This document shows, piece by piece, positions 9,322-17,643 of a DNA stretch of 64,000 nt. This DNA is from Comamonadaceae bacterium (GTDB taxonomy: Bacteria > Pseudomonadota > Gammaproteobacteria > Burkholderiales > Burkholderiaceae_C), in the NCBI GenBank assembly GCA_947448735.1, contig CANFOS010000010.1:1-64000 (forward strand). Direction: 5' to 3'. A program made the translations under genes and the position numbers. A model generated the notes under the pieces. That model made no database searches and was not told the DNA's origin. It saw nothing but the letters and a program-made list of their open reading frames with translations. How positions within the stretch are numbered: the stretch's first letter is position 1; the number at the start of each line of letters is the position of its first letter.

Positions 9322-12300
9322 TCAATCGACCATCACCACCTGGCCATCGCCCGTCAGGAAGGCCGCTTTGACAGTCTCGCCCGGGTAGATGGCCTGCACG
9401 GCGGCGATGTAGGTTTTCATTTTTGTCACCAGGTTCGGTTGCCGCTGTGGGCTGAAGGCTGACTTGTAGTCGAGCACCCACCATTGACCGTTTTTGCCCG
9501 TATCGCCTGCGTCCCGGCGCTGCACCAGCCGGTCCAGCCTGAAGGTGTCGCCCTGATGCGTCAGCTCGACCTCGTTGCCCTGCCACTGCACCACCGATGG
9601 ATCCCATGCCCAGTCAGCCGCACCGTGGCGGATGCGGTGCGCCATCGTCTGGGCCTGGCTGGCTTGCTCAGGGTTCAAACCAAATTCAAGCGCGACCCGG
9701 CGCACCGCTGGCTCTGACAAGTCGCTGAATTCCAGCAGGCGGTGCATGGCTTTGCCGATGCGGGCGGTCACGGAATCAGGCTCAACAACTTGCTCTGGCG
9801 CGGGGCTGTTGCTGATCACAAAAGCAGGCAATTCAGACAGGTTAAAGCCGCCCGACGCCATCTGTTCGTTGGCAACGGCTTGAGCCGGCAAGGTTTCAGC
9901 ATTTGCCAAACCATGCAGGCGCTGCCACCAGCTGCCAGGCGCTTGCCGGTGCGACTCGATGGATGACACGGCCAGCGTGTTTTTGGCGCGGGTGATGGCC
10001 ACATACAAGGCATTGAGTTCTTCGCGCCCTCTGGCCGCCTGCTCCTGGGCCAGTGCCTCTGTCGCGCAGGCGGGCGGCGCGCTTTCGCTGATCAAAAACA
10101 CAAACTTCTGCGGCGCCAGCGCCTGGCCCGGCCAGTCGACCAGCACGCTCATGCTGTCGGCGTTGCGCGGTGCGGTGTCGGTGTCCAGCAGCAACACGGC
10201 CTTGGCTTCCAGGCCCTTGGCACCATGAATGGTGAGCAGCCGAACCGCGTCCGGGTTAACTGCGGCAGGCGCCTTCAGGCCGCCGGCCTTCAGGGCGCGA
10301 ACAAAGGCATACGGTGTGGCATAGCGCCCACCATCGACCTGCAAGGCCGCTGCCAGCAGTGCCCGCAGATTGGACAGCACCGCGCCCCGGCTGGCAGCCG
10401 GTGCTGCAGCGGCAAAGCGGGCCAGCACGTCGCCACGGTCGTAAATCGCTTGCAAGGCATCATGCGGTGGCAAGGCGTCCAAAAGTGCTTTGTAGCGCGT
10501 CAAAGTGGCCCCCAGGCCAATCAATTCCTTTGCAGAGTGCTCCTTTTTTTGAAGCACCTCAAACCATGACAGTTTTGAATCCGCTTTGGCTAAAACGATT
10601 TGAACCAGCCCCTCGTCGGACAGATTGAACAGCGGCGAGCGCAGCGCGCGGGCCAGCGACAAGTCATGCTGGGGTGACACCAGCACATCCAGCAGCGCCA
10701 CGATGTCGAGCACTTCACAGCAGTCGATCAGCTCGGTTTTTTCGCCAATCTGCGCCGGGATATGCAGGGCGCGCAGCTCGTCCAGCAGCGGCAGCAGGCC
10801 GACACGTTTGCGGCACAGCACCATGATGTCTGACGGCTTGGATGTTTTGTCGCCGGGCTGCCCCAAGCGCAAATTCGCCTCTTCGGGTGGTAGCGCATCA
10901 CGCGAAGCAACAAGCGAGGGGGCCATTACGCTGTCCGTCTGGCTGGCCAGCTGGCTGGCGATCCAGCTGGCCGCTTGTCTGGCTTCCAGGGTGCGAAGCG
11001 TTTCTTCAGGCAGCTCACGCGGCGTGGTCAAGCTGTCGCGCCATTCCAAAGCCCCAGGTGCCTGGCTTTTTTCAGCCCGCTGGATGGCCGGCAAGCGCAG
11101 CACCCTGCCCTCGTCATCCGATGCACTGGTGTGGGTCCGAAAGCCCTCATACCCATCGCTGGCCGCTGCCTGGCCCATCACAGCATTGACAGCGCCAACC
11201 ACGGCCTGGCTGCTGCGCCGGGTATGGTCACAGGCCAGCAACTCACCTTTGAGCGCGTCACGCACAAAAGCCTGCGCCGCGATAAACACCTGCGGCTCGG
11301 CCCGGCGAAAGCGGTAAATGCTCTGCTTGGGGTCCCCCACGATGAAGACACTGGGTGCGGTGCCCCCCGCGCCGGCATAGCCACTGAGCCAACTGGACAG
11401 CGCCTGCCATTGCAACGGGTTGGTGTCCTGAAATTCGTCAATCATCAAATGCCGGATGCGCGCGTCCAGCCGCTCCTGCACCCAGCCCGACAGCACAGCG
11501 TCGCTCAGCATCACTTGCCCGGCGCGTTCCACATCGTTCATGTCGACCCAGCCGCGCTCACGCTTGAGCGCAGCAAACTCGGCCAGCAGCAGACGAGACA
11601 GGCGAGCCATGCGCTGCTGGTAGTTCCAGGCTTCGTGCTGGGCGATGGCCGCTTTGACGCGCAGCGCCAGGTCTTGCGCTTCTCGCACGGTGGCGATGCC
11701 GATGATTTTTTCACCAAACTTGCGCGGCGTGCCCTTCTCGGTCAGCAGCGCCAGCAGCGTGGCCGATACATCCCCCTTAGACAAGGCGTGTTCAAGTTCA
11801 ACGCCCTTGGCTGAATAGGTGGCAGCGCTGGCGCCGCCAAGAGCTTTGGCCGCAGCCAGCAGCAGCGCCATGGCTGCGCTGGTGCGCAAGCCTTCGTCGG
11901 GATACGCCAGTGCTGAAAATTCAGGATACTGGTCGGTAAAGTGCCGCACCGAACGGTCCACCACACCGGCTGCATCAGCCAGCAAAAACTCGGTGCGTTT
12001 GTCCAGCGCACCTTGCAGCGCTTTGTCGGTTTGAAAGCGGCCATGCGCCAGCACCACCGCTTCAAAGTCGGCTTTCAGCTCGGGCTGCTTCAAAAGAGCT
12101 GCATAAAACCGCCGCCAGACCAGTGCCTTGGCCGGGCCGTCGTCTTCCAGCAGCTCATAGCTAGCTGGCAGTCCCATCTGCTGCAAGACGGCCATGGGCG
12201 CGCTGCGCAGCAAGGCAGCAAACCAGCCGTGGAAGGTTTTGATCTGCACCGGACGGCCGTGGGCAAGCATCTGCTGATATAAATTTGATAGCTGCTTGCC

Positions 12301-12681
12301 CATGGATTGATTGGCCTGCAGGCTACTTTGACCCTCAACACCGCGGTTTTTAAGCTCTCTTTGAAGCGTTTCATCGTCTGCATTGGCAAACTCGGCCAGC
12401 CACTCGTACAAGCGTTCGCGCATTTCACCCGCCGCTTTTTTGGTGAAAGTGATCGCCAAAATTTCATGCGGCTGCACGGCGCCACCAGGCCCGCCTTCCA
12501 GCAGAGCGCGCACCATGCGGGACACCAGCATCCAGGTTTTGCCAGCACCAGCGCAGGCCTCCACTGCCACGCTGCGGGCCGGGTCGCAGGCAATCGCGTA
12601 GAAGGCTTCGGCAGACACGGCGTTCCCATTGTGTTCATAGGCTGCAAGAAGCGGCGTGACAAGCGCGGGGGGACTGTTCAT
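9322..12681 (-). CDS. UvrD/AddA-type helicase-nuclease (exonuclease V beta-like)
   Basis: 1119 residues from the ATG at 12681, which overlaps the upstream gene's stop as ATGA. It is a superfamily 1A helicase: Walker A AGAGKT at 44-49, the DEXX box LMIDEFQDTNPLQW, QSIYRFRRAEP (motif IV), LLTIHGAKGLEA (motif V) and ALYVAITRAKNTL (motif VI). The C-terminus has a RecB-type nuclease motif, LDRLVQRR followed by WWVLDYKSAF. With its partner it should process double-strand DNA ends for RecA loading, as AddA does. Two segments (about residues 115-136 and 709-727) are encoded by copies of the 65-bp repeat without breaking the frame. Confidence 0.92.
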   Translation of the reverse strand: MNSPPALVTPLLAAYEHNGNAVSAEAFYAIACDPARSVAVEACAGAGKTWMLVSRMVRALLEGGPGGAVQPHEILAITFTKKAAGEMRERLYEWLAEFANADDETLQRELKNRGVEGQSSLQANQSMGKQLSNLYQQMLAHGRPVQIKTFHGWFAALLRSAPMAVLQQMGLPASYELLEDDGPAKALVWRRFYAALLKQPELKADFEAVVLAHGRFQTDKALQGALDKRTEFLLADAAGVVDRSVRHFTDQYPEFSALAYPDEGLRTSAAMALLLAAAKALGGASAATYSAKGVELEHALSKGDVSATLLALLTEKGTPRKFGEKIIGIATVREAQDLALRVKAAIAQHEAWNYQQRMARLSRLLLAEFAALKRERGWVDMNDVERAGQVMLSDAVLSGWVQERLDARIRHLMIDEFQDTNPLQWQALSSWLSGYAGAGGTAPSVFIVGDPKQSIYRFRRAEPQVFIAAQAFVRDALKGELLACDHTRRSSQAVVGAVNAVMGQAAASDGYEGFRTHTSASDDEGRVLRLPAIQRAEKSQAPGALEWRDSLTTPRELPEETLRTLEARQAASWIASQLASQTDSVMAPSLVASRDALPPEEANLRLGQPGDKTSKPSDIMVLCRKRVGLLPLLDELRALHIPAQIGEKTELIDCCEVLDIVALLDVLVSPQHDLSLARALRSPLFNLSDEGLVQIVLAKADSKLSWFEVLQKKEHSAKELIGLGATLTRYKALLDALPPHDALQAIYDRGDVLARFAAAAPAASRGAVLSNLRALLAAALQVDGGRYATPYAFVRALKAGGLKAPAAVNPDAVRLLTIHGAKGLEAKAVLLLDTDTAPRNADSMSVLVDWPGQALAPQKFVFLISESAPPACATEALAQEQAARGREELNALYVAITRAKNTLAVSSIESHRQAPGSWWQRLHGLANAETLPAQAVANEQMASGGFNLSELPAFVISNSPAPEQVVEPDSVTARIGKAMHRLLEFSDLSEPAVRRVALEFGLNPEQASQAQTMAHRIRHGAADWAWDPSVVQWQGNEVELTHQGDTFRLDRLVQRRDAGDTGKNGQWWVLDYKSAFSPQRQPNLVTKMKTYIAAVQAIYPGETVKAAFLTGDGQVVMVD
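10501..10563 (-). repeat. 65-bp interspersed repeat, degenerate copy K inside the AddA-like gene
   Basis: Read on the minus strand this segment goes GTGCTTCAAAAAAAGGAGC and then, after a short A-rich stretch, ATTGGCCTGGGGGCCACTTTG. The second block matches the ATTGGCCTCAAGCCACTTTTG block of the reference copy at 37757. The 5' half is poorly conserved, so this is a weaker member. It is in frame and encodes about residues 709-727. Confidence 0.45.
12276..12338 (+). repeat. 65-bp interspersed repeat, copy B inside the AddA-like gene
   Basis: Sequence GATATAAATTTGATAGCTGC, then TTGCCCATGG and ATTGGCCTGCAGGCTACTTTG, aligns over its whole length with the copy at 37757. It lies on the opposite strand sense to the gene and keeps the reading frame open, encoding roughly residues 115-136 (QSSLQANQSMGKQLSNLY region), between helicase motifs. 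Confidence 0.75.
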
Positions 12682-15242
12682 GACCAAAAGTCTTTCCGGC
12701 ACAGGCCTCTGGCGGCACAAAATTCGCAAGCCTTGCCCTCCCCCAGCGCTGGCAAGGGCGCACCTTCTGCGATCCTTGCCATGTCGCTCAAGATGCCGCC
12801 AATCAGTTCGTCGCGCAAAGCCACAACCTCAGGCTGCGGGTAGGTTTTGGTCACTTCTTTTTCGCCGAGGTTCACGTAGGCAGCCGCCAGGGTGTCGTCT
12901 TCCAGCAGCGCTGCATAAAAAGCCAGTTGCGTGTCTTCGCCCGCGTCATCAATCCGCGCTCTGGTGGCGCTGGCAGACTCGGTTTTGTAATCCATCACCA
13001 AACGGCTGCCGTCGGGCAGGTGGTCGATGCGGTCGATTTTTCCGACCAGGTCGATCGTGCCCAGCGGCATGCGTTTCCACACCTCACCCTCGGCGTAGCG
13101 GGCGCCGCTGGCTTCGTGTGTGGTCAGCCAGTCGAGGTAACCGGCGCGCACCCGGGGCCAGATCGCGGCGAATGGCAAAAATTCCTCAGCGCTCAGGCCA
13201 AGCGTTTTTGTTGCTTCATCAGCCGCTATATTTATCATAGCTTCTCGCCCATTTATTTGTTGGTCTACAGCCGTATTTTGCGTCTCTAAAGCTGCATTTC
13301 TCAGGGCATTTTGAAAGAGATGAAGCAGCAAATGCAGCCAGTTGCCAAAGTCGCGCTTGCCCAGCTCGGTGTCCAGCTCGTCAGCTTCTTGCAGCTTGAG
13401 TTGGCGCAGGGCAAAAAACCGGTAGGGGCAGCGGCGCAGGTCTTCATAGGCGCTGGCCGACAGTGTGCTGATCGCCAAGGCCTGCCCGGTTGGCGCGGGC
13501 TGCGGCGTAGGCTGGGCGGGCAGCAGGCGCTGCGGGCGCGGGTCGGGGCTCAAAGCAGACTTGCGCGAGAGTCCTTTGGCCAGCAGGATTTCTTGCACAA
13601 AGCCACTGGGCATCAGGCTTTCACCGCCCTCGCTCAGCCGCCACAGCAGGTCCAGGTGCGGCGCGGTCTGGGCATGCTGCCAGGCCGCGCGTTGGGCCTG
13701 GGCCAGTTCGGCTCTGCCAGGCAAGCCCAGCAAGGCGCGCTGCGCCGGTGTCCAAGGGCCAGCGGGTTCGGGCGAGACGGCCAGCCGCACGTCGTCACAG
13801 CCCGGCAGCACCACCGCCTGCACGGGCCGACCGAGCAATTGGCTGAGCGGCAGCAACACCACCTGGGCCTGCGCGGGATGCGGCGGCGCAAAGCTGGCGG
13901 CCTCCAGGGTCTGGTTGGCCCATTGGCTGAAGTCTTGCAGGCTCATGCGCGGATTGATGGGCAGCGCGACGTCATCGTTCATGTGCAGGGCGGCCAAAAC
14001 GGCCATTCCTGCCGCATCACCGGCCAAGGGCATCCATTGGCCCGATGTTTGCAGTGCACTGCGCAGGTCTTGCAGCCAATCGGTCAAAGAACGGCTGCGC
14101 ACCATCGCTTCGCGGTACGACGCGGTCTGTTCAACAACATCGGCAAGCTCTGGCAGGGCAGTTGCCAGCGCGCGCCAGTCACGAACACCGAGCTTGCGCA
14201 GTGCTGTCTCAGCCAGGGTCACGGCCGATGCATCAAAGGCGGGCGCGTTTTTGAGCCAGTCGAGCACGGTATCGGTTGATGCGTCCCAGTGCATGGCACG
14301 CAGCAGGCCCATCAGGGTGGCCGCAGCCCGGGTGGTCGACAGCTTCCAGCCGGTTTCGTCACGCACGGCCACGCCTTTGCTGTCCAGCATGGCGCTCACG
14401 CGGCGGGTCAACAGGCGGTCTTGCGCAATCAGCGCTACCGGGCTGCGGCCAGAGGCCAGATGCGACAGCACGCAGGCGGCCGCTAGGTGCGCTTCGTCCT
14501 CCAGATCGCGAGCGGTGTGCAAGGCCAGCGCTCCTTGCCCGGTTGGCGCTTCAAGCTTGATGGACGCCGCACGATCAGCGTGATGACGCTTCAAGGCTTC
14601 GGTCAGAGGCTCGATCTGAAAGCCTTCGAGCACCACCAGAAGGTCAAGCGTCGCAACAAGTTGGCGATCAAACAGGACATCCGTTGCGTAACCGGAGGCT
14701 GCCGCCCAGGCCAGAGCAATGCGGGCAATCGCCAGCTCAAACGCCAGCGCCGGTGAGTCCATGCCTACACCCAGCTCCTGGCCTTTGGCAGCCCCCCAAG
14801 CCAGGCGCTGGCTCGGGGGTTGGGCGGCGGCCAGGCGGGCAATCCCCCAGGCCGCTTCGACCAGGCGGCCGACCAGCATCTGTTGCTGCGCGCCCAGCCC
14901 GGCACGATTCAGCAGGCTGGCAGCGGTGAGCGCGTCAATCGCAGCATCCATGCGAATGTCTTCTGGCAACACCTCAAAGCCGGGCGTGGCGCTGGCCCAG
15001 TTCATGGTGGTTTCAAAGCGCGGCACGAAGGCCGTTACAAGCCCCAGGCTGCGCGCATGAGCAGCCCAGGCAGTGCGCGCCTGCTGCATCAATTGGGCAT
15101 AGGGCAACAGCACCACGGTGCGTGAGGCATGCGCGCCTTTTTGCTTTAAAAACGACGCCACTTGCCCCATGACAGCTTGCCATTGAACATCACTTGGCGT
15201 GTCTATTGGCGTCTGGGCTTCGGGGGTCACGATCAGGGTCAT
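12678..15242 (-). CDS. AddB-like PD-(D/E)XK nuclease/helicase-like subunit with Fe-S cysteines
   Basis: 854 residues. The N-terminal half is a degenerate helicase-like region. The C-terminal third is a RecB-type nuclease with GTIDLVGKIDRID and GSRLVMDYKTES. Four cysteines match the AddB iron-sulphur pattern: one in RRCPYRFFAL near residue 607, and C839, C842 and C848 in CEFCAARGLC (C-x2-C-x5-C). The family cuts the 3'/5' strand and recognises Chi together with AddA. The gene overlaps the helicase gene by four bases, indicating stoichiometric production. Residues of about 650-672 come from a 65-bp repeat. It is shorter than Bacillus AddB. Confidence 0.88.
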   Translation of the reverse strand: MTLIVTPEAQTPIDTPSDVQWQAVMGQVASFLKQKGAHASRTVVLLPYAQLMQQARTAWAAHARSLGLVTAFVPRFETTMNWASATPGFEVLPEDIRMDAAIDALTAASLLNRAGLGAQQQMLVGRLVEAAWGIARLAAAQPPSQRLAWGAAKGQELGVGMDSPALAFELAIARIALAWAAASGYATDVLFDRQLVATLDLLVVLEGFQIEPLTEALKRHHADRAASIKLEAPTGQGALALHTARDLEDEAHLAAACVLSHLASGRSPVALIAQDRLLTRRVSAMLDSKGVAVRDETGWKLSTTRAAATLMGLLRAMHWDASTDTVLDWLKNAPAFDASAVTLAETALRKLGVRDWRALATALPELADVVEQTASYREAMVRSRSLTDWLQDLRSALQTSGQWMPLAGDAAGMAVLAALHMNDDVALPINPRMSLQDFSQWANQTLEAASFAPPHPAQAQVVLLPLSQLLGRPVQAVVLPGCDDVRLAVSPEPAGPWTPAQRALLGLPGRAELAQAQRAAWQHAQTAPHLDLLWRLSEGGESLMPSGFVQEILLAKGLSRKSALSPDPRPQRLLPAQPTPQPAPTGQALAISTLSASAYEDLRRCPYRFFALRQLKLQEADELDTELGKRDFGNWLHLLLHLFQNALRNAALETQNTAVDQQINGREAMINIAADEATKTLGLSAEEFLPFAAIWPRVRAGYLDWLTTHEASGARYAEGEVWKRMPLGTIDLVGKIDRIDHLPDGSRLVMDYKTESASATRARIDDAGEDTQLAFYAALLEDDTLAAAYVNLGEKEVTKTYPQPEVVALRDELIGGILSDMARIAEGAPLPALGEGKACEFCAARGLCRKDFWS
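13225..13293 (+). repeat. 65-bp interspersed repeat, copy C inside the AddB-like gene
   Basis: GCTATATTTATCATAGCTTC followed by TCGCCCATTTATTTGTTGG and ACAGCCGTATTTTGCGTCTC aligns with the reference copy at 37757 over about 69 bases, with few changes. It is antisense to the gene and in frame, encoding the TQNTAVDQQINGREAMINI stretch. The high similarity suggests a recent insertion. Confidence 0.82.
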
Positions 15243-15337
15243 AGGTGATGCGGGGAGGCGATAAGCAACGGCGGGACTTGGTTTCTGACAAAATACCCAA
15301 AACTCTTAGCCCTTGCAACCCCATAGAAGGAGCCAAC

Positions 15338-15670
15338 ATGGCCAGCGAACTGATCAAACATACCACCGATGCGACATTTGAAGCCGATGTCCTGAAATCA
15401 TCGCATCCTGTGCTGGTGGACTACTGGGCTGAATGGTGTGGCCCTTGCAAAATGATTGCCCCTATTCTTGACGAAGTGGCCACCAGCTACGAAGGCAAAT
15501 TGCAAATTGCCAAAATGAATGTCGATGAAAACCGCGACATTCCTGCCAAGTTCGGCATTCGCGGCATCCCGACGCTGATGATTTTTAAAAATGGTGAACT
15601 GGCCGCCACCAAGGTCGGCGCGATGAGCAAGTCGCAACTCACCGCTTTTATCGACCAGCAACTGGTTTAA
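15338..15670 (+). CDS. trxA: Thioredoxin
   Basis: 110 residues from the ATG at 15338, with AAGGAG nine bases upstream. The active site is WCGPCK near residue 35, with the cis-proline loop [11 protein letters not shown]. It is a cytosolic dithiol reductant for ribonucleotide reductase and others, and a possible electron donor for the thioredoxin-type arsenate reductase at 47.8 kb. It is followed by a long perfect hairpin and then rho, a conserved betaproteobacterial order. Confidence 0.97.
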   Translation: MASELIKHTTDATFEADVLKSSHPVLVDYWAEWCGPCKMIAPILDEVATSYEGKLQIAKMNVDENRDIPAKFGIRGIPTLMIFKNGELAATKVGAMSKSQLTAFIDQQLV

Positions 15671-15682
15671 AGATCATCAAAT

Positions 15683-15717
15683 GTCAGGAATGGGGACGCA
15701 AGGTCCCCATTCCTGAC
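15683..15717. terminator. Perfect 15-bp hairpin downstream of trxA
   Basis: Inverted repeat GTCAGGAATGGGGAC / GTCCCCATTCCTGAC with a five-base GCAAG loop. It begins 12 bases after the trxA stop. There is no U-tract directly after it on the plus strand (CCCCGTTCG follows), so a classical terminator is doubtful. It may instead protect the trxA mRNA 3' end, or be a REP-like palindrome. Confidence 0.6.
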
Positions 15718-15909
15718 CCCGTTCGAAGCCGCTTTTTTTCCTGTCATAATCAAAATTCGCAGGTCAACCATCCCTGACTTGCTCGAACCCCGGTTTGCGA
15801 AGCCACCACACTGACTGGCTTGCCTTCAAACCTCCCCCGATTTTCAATTGACACTCCAAAGAGTTGTCTTTTTACGCAATACCCTCTCGTCAAACTAGCA
15901 GGTTAATCC

Positions 15910-17172
15910 ATGCACTTAAATGAACTCAAGGCACTCCATGTGTCTGAAGTCCTCAAGCAAGCCGAAGCCCTTGAGATAGAAAACGTCGGTCGCATGCGCA
16001 AGCAGGAGCTGATGTTTGCCATCATCAAAAAGCGCTCAAAAACCGGCGAAACCATCGTTGCCGACGGCGTATTGGAAGTGCTGCCCGACGGTTTTGGCTT
16101 TTTGCGTGCGCCAGACTCCAGCTACACCGCATCAACCGACGACATTTACATCAGCCCGAGCCAGATTCGCCGCTTCAACCTTCACACCGGGGACATGATT
16201 GAAGGCGAAGTGCGCACACCCAAAGACGGCGAGCGTTACTTTGCGCTCAACAAGCTCGACAAGGTCAACGACGGCGCGCCCGAGGCGAACAAACACAAGG
16301 TGATGTTTGAGAATTTGACACCCCTCTTCCCGCGCGAGCAGTACAAGCTTGAGCGCGATATCAAGGGTGAAGAAAACCTGACGAGCCGGATCATTGACAT
16401 CATTGCGCCGATAGGCAAAGGCCAGCGCGCGCTGCTGGTCGCGCCGCCCAAGTCTGGCAAGACGGTGATGATGCAGCACATTGCGCACGCCATCACTGCC
16501 AACTACCCCGAGGCCGTGATGATGGTGCTGCTGGTTGACGAGCGCCCGGAAGAAGTGACAGAAATGCAGCGCAGCGTGCGCGGCGAGGTGATTTCGTCAA
16601 CCTTTGACGAACCCGCTGCGCGCCACGTGCATGTGGCAGAAATGGTGATTGAACGCGCCAAACGGCTGGTTGAACTGGGCAAGGACGTGGTGATTTTGCT
16701 CGATTCGATCACCCGACTGGCACGTGCCTACAACAACGTGTTGCCGTCATCTGGCAAGGTTTTGTCGGGCGGCGTGGACGCCAACGCGTTGCAGCGGCCC
16801 AAGCGCTTTTTTGGCGCGGCCCGAAAAATTGAAGAAGGCGGCAGCCTGACCATCATCGGAACCGCGCTGGTCGATACGGGCAGCCGCATGGACGAGGTGA
16901 TCTTTGAAGAGTTCAAAGGCACGGGTAACTGCGAAATTCACCTGGATCGCCGCCTGTATGAAAAGCGCGTCTTCCCGGCGATTCAACTCAACCGCAGTGG
17001 CACCCGCAAGGAAGAACTGCTGCTGGCCCCTGAAATCCTGCAAAAGTCGCGGATTTTGCGCCAGTTCATGTACAACATGGACGAAATCGAGTCGATGGAG
17101 CTGATGCTGAAAAACATGAAAGCCACGAAAAATAATCACGAGTTTTTCGACATGATGAGGCGCGGCGGCTAG
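15910..17172 (+). CDS. rho: Transcription termination factor Rho
   Basis: 420 residues, normal length. The N-terminal RNA-binding domain carries [13 protein letters not shown] (RNP motif). The ATPase domain has Walker [13 protein letters not shown], the Q-loop/Walker B region [16 protein letters not shown], and the R-loop [21 protein letters not shown]. It is a hexameric RNA helicase that ends transcription at C-rich sites. About 190 bases separate it from the trxA hairpin, a leader length that would allow autoregulation by attenuation as in E. coli; a CATAAT at 15745 could be a -10 element but its -35 is poor. Confidence 0.98.
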   Translation: MHLNELKALHVSEVLKQAEALEIENVGRMRKQELMFAIIKKRSKTGETIVADGVLEVLPDGFGFLRAPDSSYTASTDDIYISPSQIRRFNLHTGDMIEGEVRTPKDGERYFALNKLDKVNDGAPEANKHKVMFENLTPLFPREQYKLERDIKGEENLTSRIIDIIAPIGKGQRALLVAPPKSGKTVMMQHIAHAITANYPEAVMMVLLVDERPEEVTEMQRSVRGEVISSTFDEPAARHVHVAEMVIERAKRLVELGKDVVILLDSITRLARAYNNVLPSSGKVLSGGVDANALQRPKRFFGAARKIEEGGSLTIIGTALVDTGSRMDEVIFEEFKGTGNCEIHLDRRLYEKRVFPAIQLNRSGTRKEELLLAPEILQKSRILRQFMYNMDEIESMELMLKNMKATKNNHEFFDMMRRGG

Positions 17173-17253
17173 CCGCGCTATAATGAGAGGCTAAACGGAA
17201 AGTGCTCGAAATGGTTTTGAGTGGCTACCGAAACGATACCCAAGGACAGAAAA

Positions 17254-17535
17254 ATGAAAGACGGCATTCACCCTAACTACCGCGAAGTTTGCTTTTTGGA
17301 CTTGTCCAACAACTTCAAGTTCGTGACCCGCTCATGCGTCAGCACCAAAGAAATGGTCAAGATGGACGACGGCCGCGAGTTGCCTTTGTACAAACTGGAC
17401 ACGTCCAGCGAATCACATCCGTTTTATACCGGCACACAAAAATCCGTGGACAACATGGGCGGTCGGGTTGAGAAATTCCGCAATCGTTTCGGCAAAACAG
17501 CTGCCAAAGACGCAGCACCAGCTGCTGCTGCCTGA
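17254..17535 (+). CDS. rpmE2: 50S ribosomal protein L31, type B
   Basis: 93 residues from the ATG at 17254 (an upstream in-frame GTG at 17221 was not used because L31 begins [12 protein letters not shown]). It lacks the zinc-binding cysteines of the C+ type, having [15 protein letters not shown], which marks the type B paralogue that tolerates zinc shortage. The tail [19 protein letters not shown] is alanine-rich. It follows rho by about 80 bases and ends in a strong terminator. Confidence 0.95.
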   Translation: MKDGIHPNYREVCFLDLSNNFKFVTRSCVSTKEMVKMDDGRELPLYKLDTSSESHPFYTGTQKSVDNMGGRVEKFRNRFGKTAAKDAAPAAAA

Positions 17536-17563
17536 AGTCAGATTCAATCGCAATTTGAATTGC

Positions 17564-17598
17564 AAAAAGCAGCCTGAATTTCAGGCTGCTTTTTTTTC
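17564..17598 (+). terminator. Rho-independent terminator after rpmE2
   Basis: Perfect stem GCAGCCTGA / TCAGGCTGC with a three-base ATT loop, preceded by AAAAA and followed by nine T. It should end the rho-rpmE2 transcript. Confidence 0.93.
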
Positions 17599-17643
17599 GT
17601 CTGTTATGGCGTCAACATCAGTGACTTTAAAATTCCCGTTGTT

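Noticed and set aside
13311-14583. Two long plus-strand frames (322 and 372 codons) opposite the AddB-like gene
   Set aside because: They are antisense shadows in GC-rich DNA with low-complexity Arg/Ala/Ser composition; the minus-strand gene has real domains.
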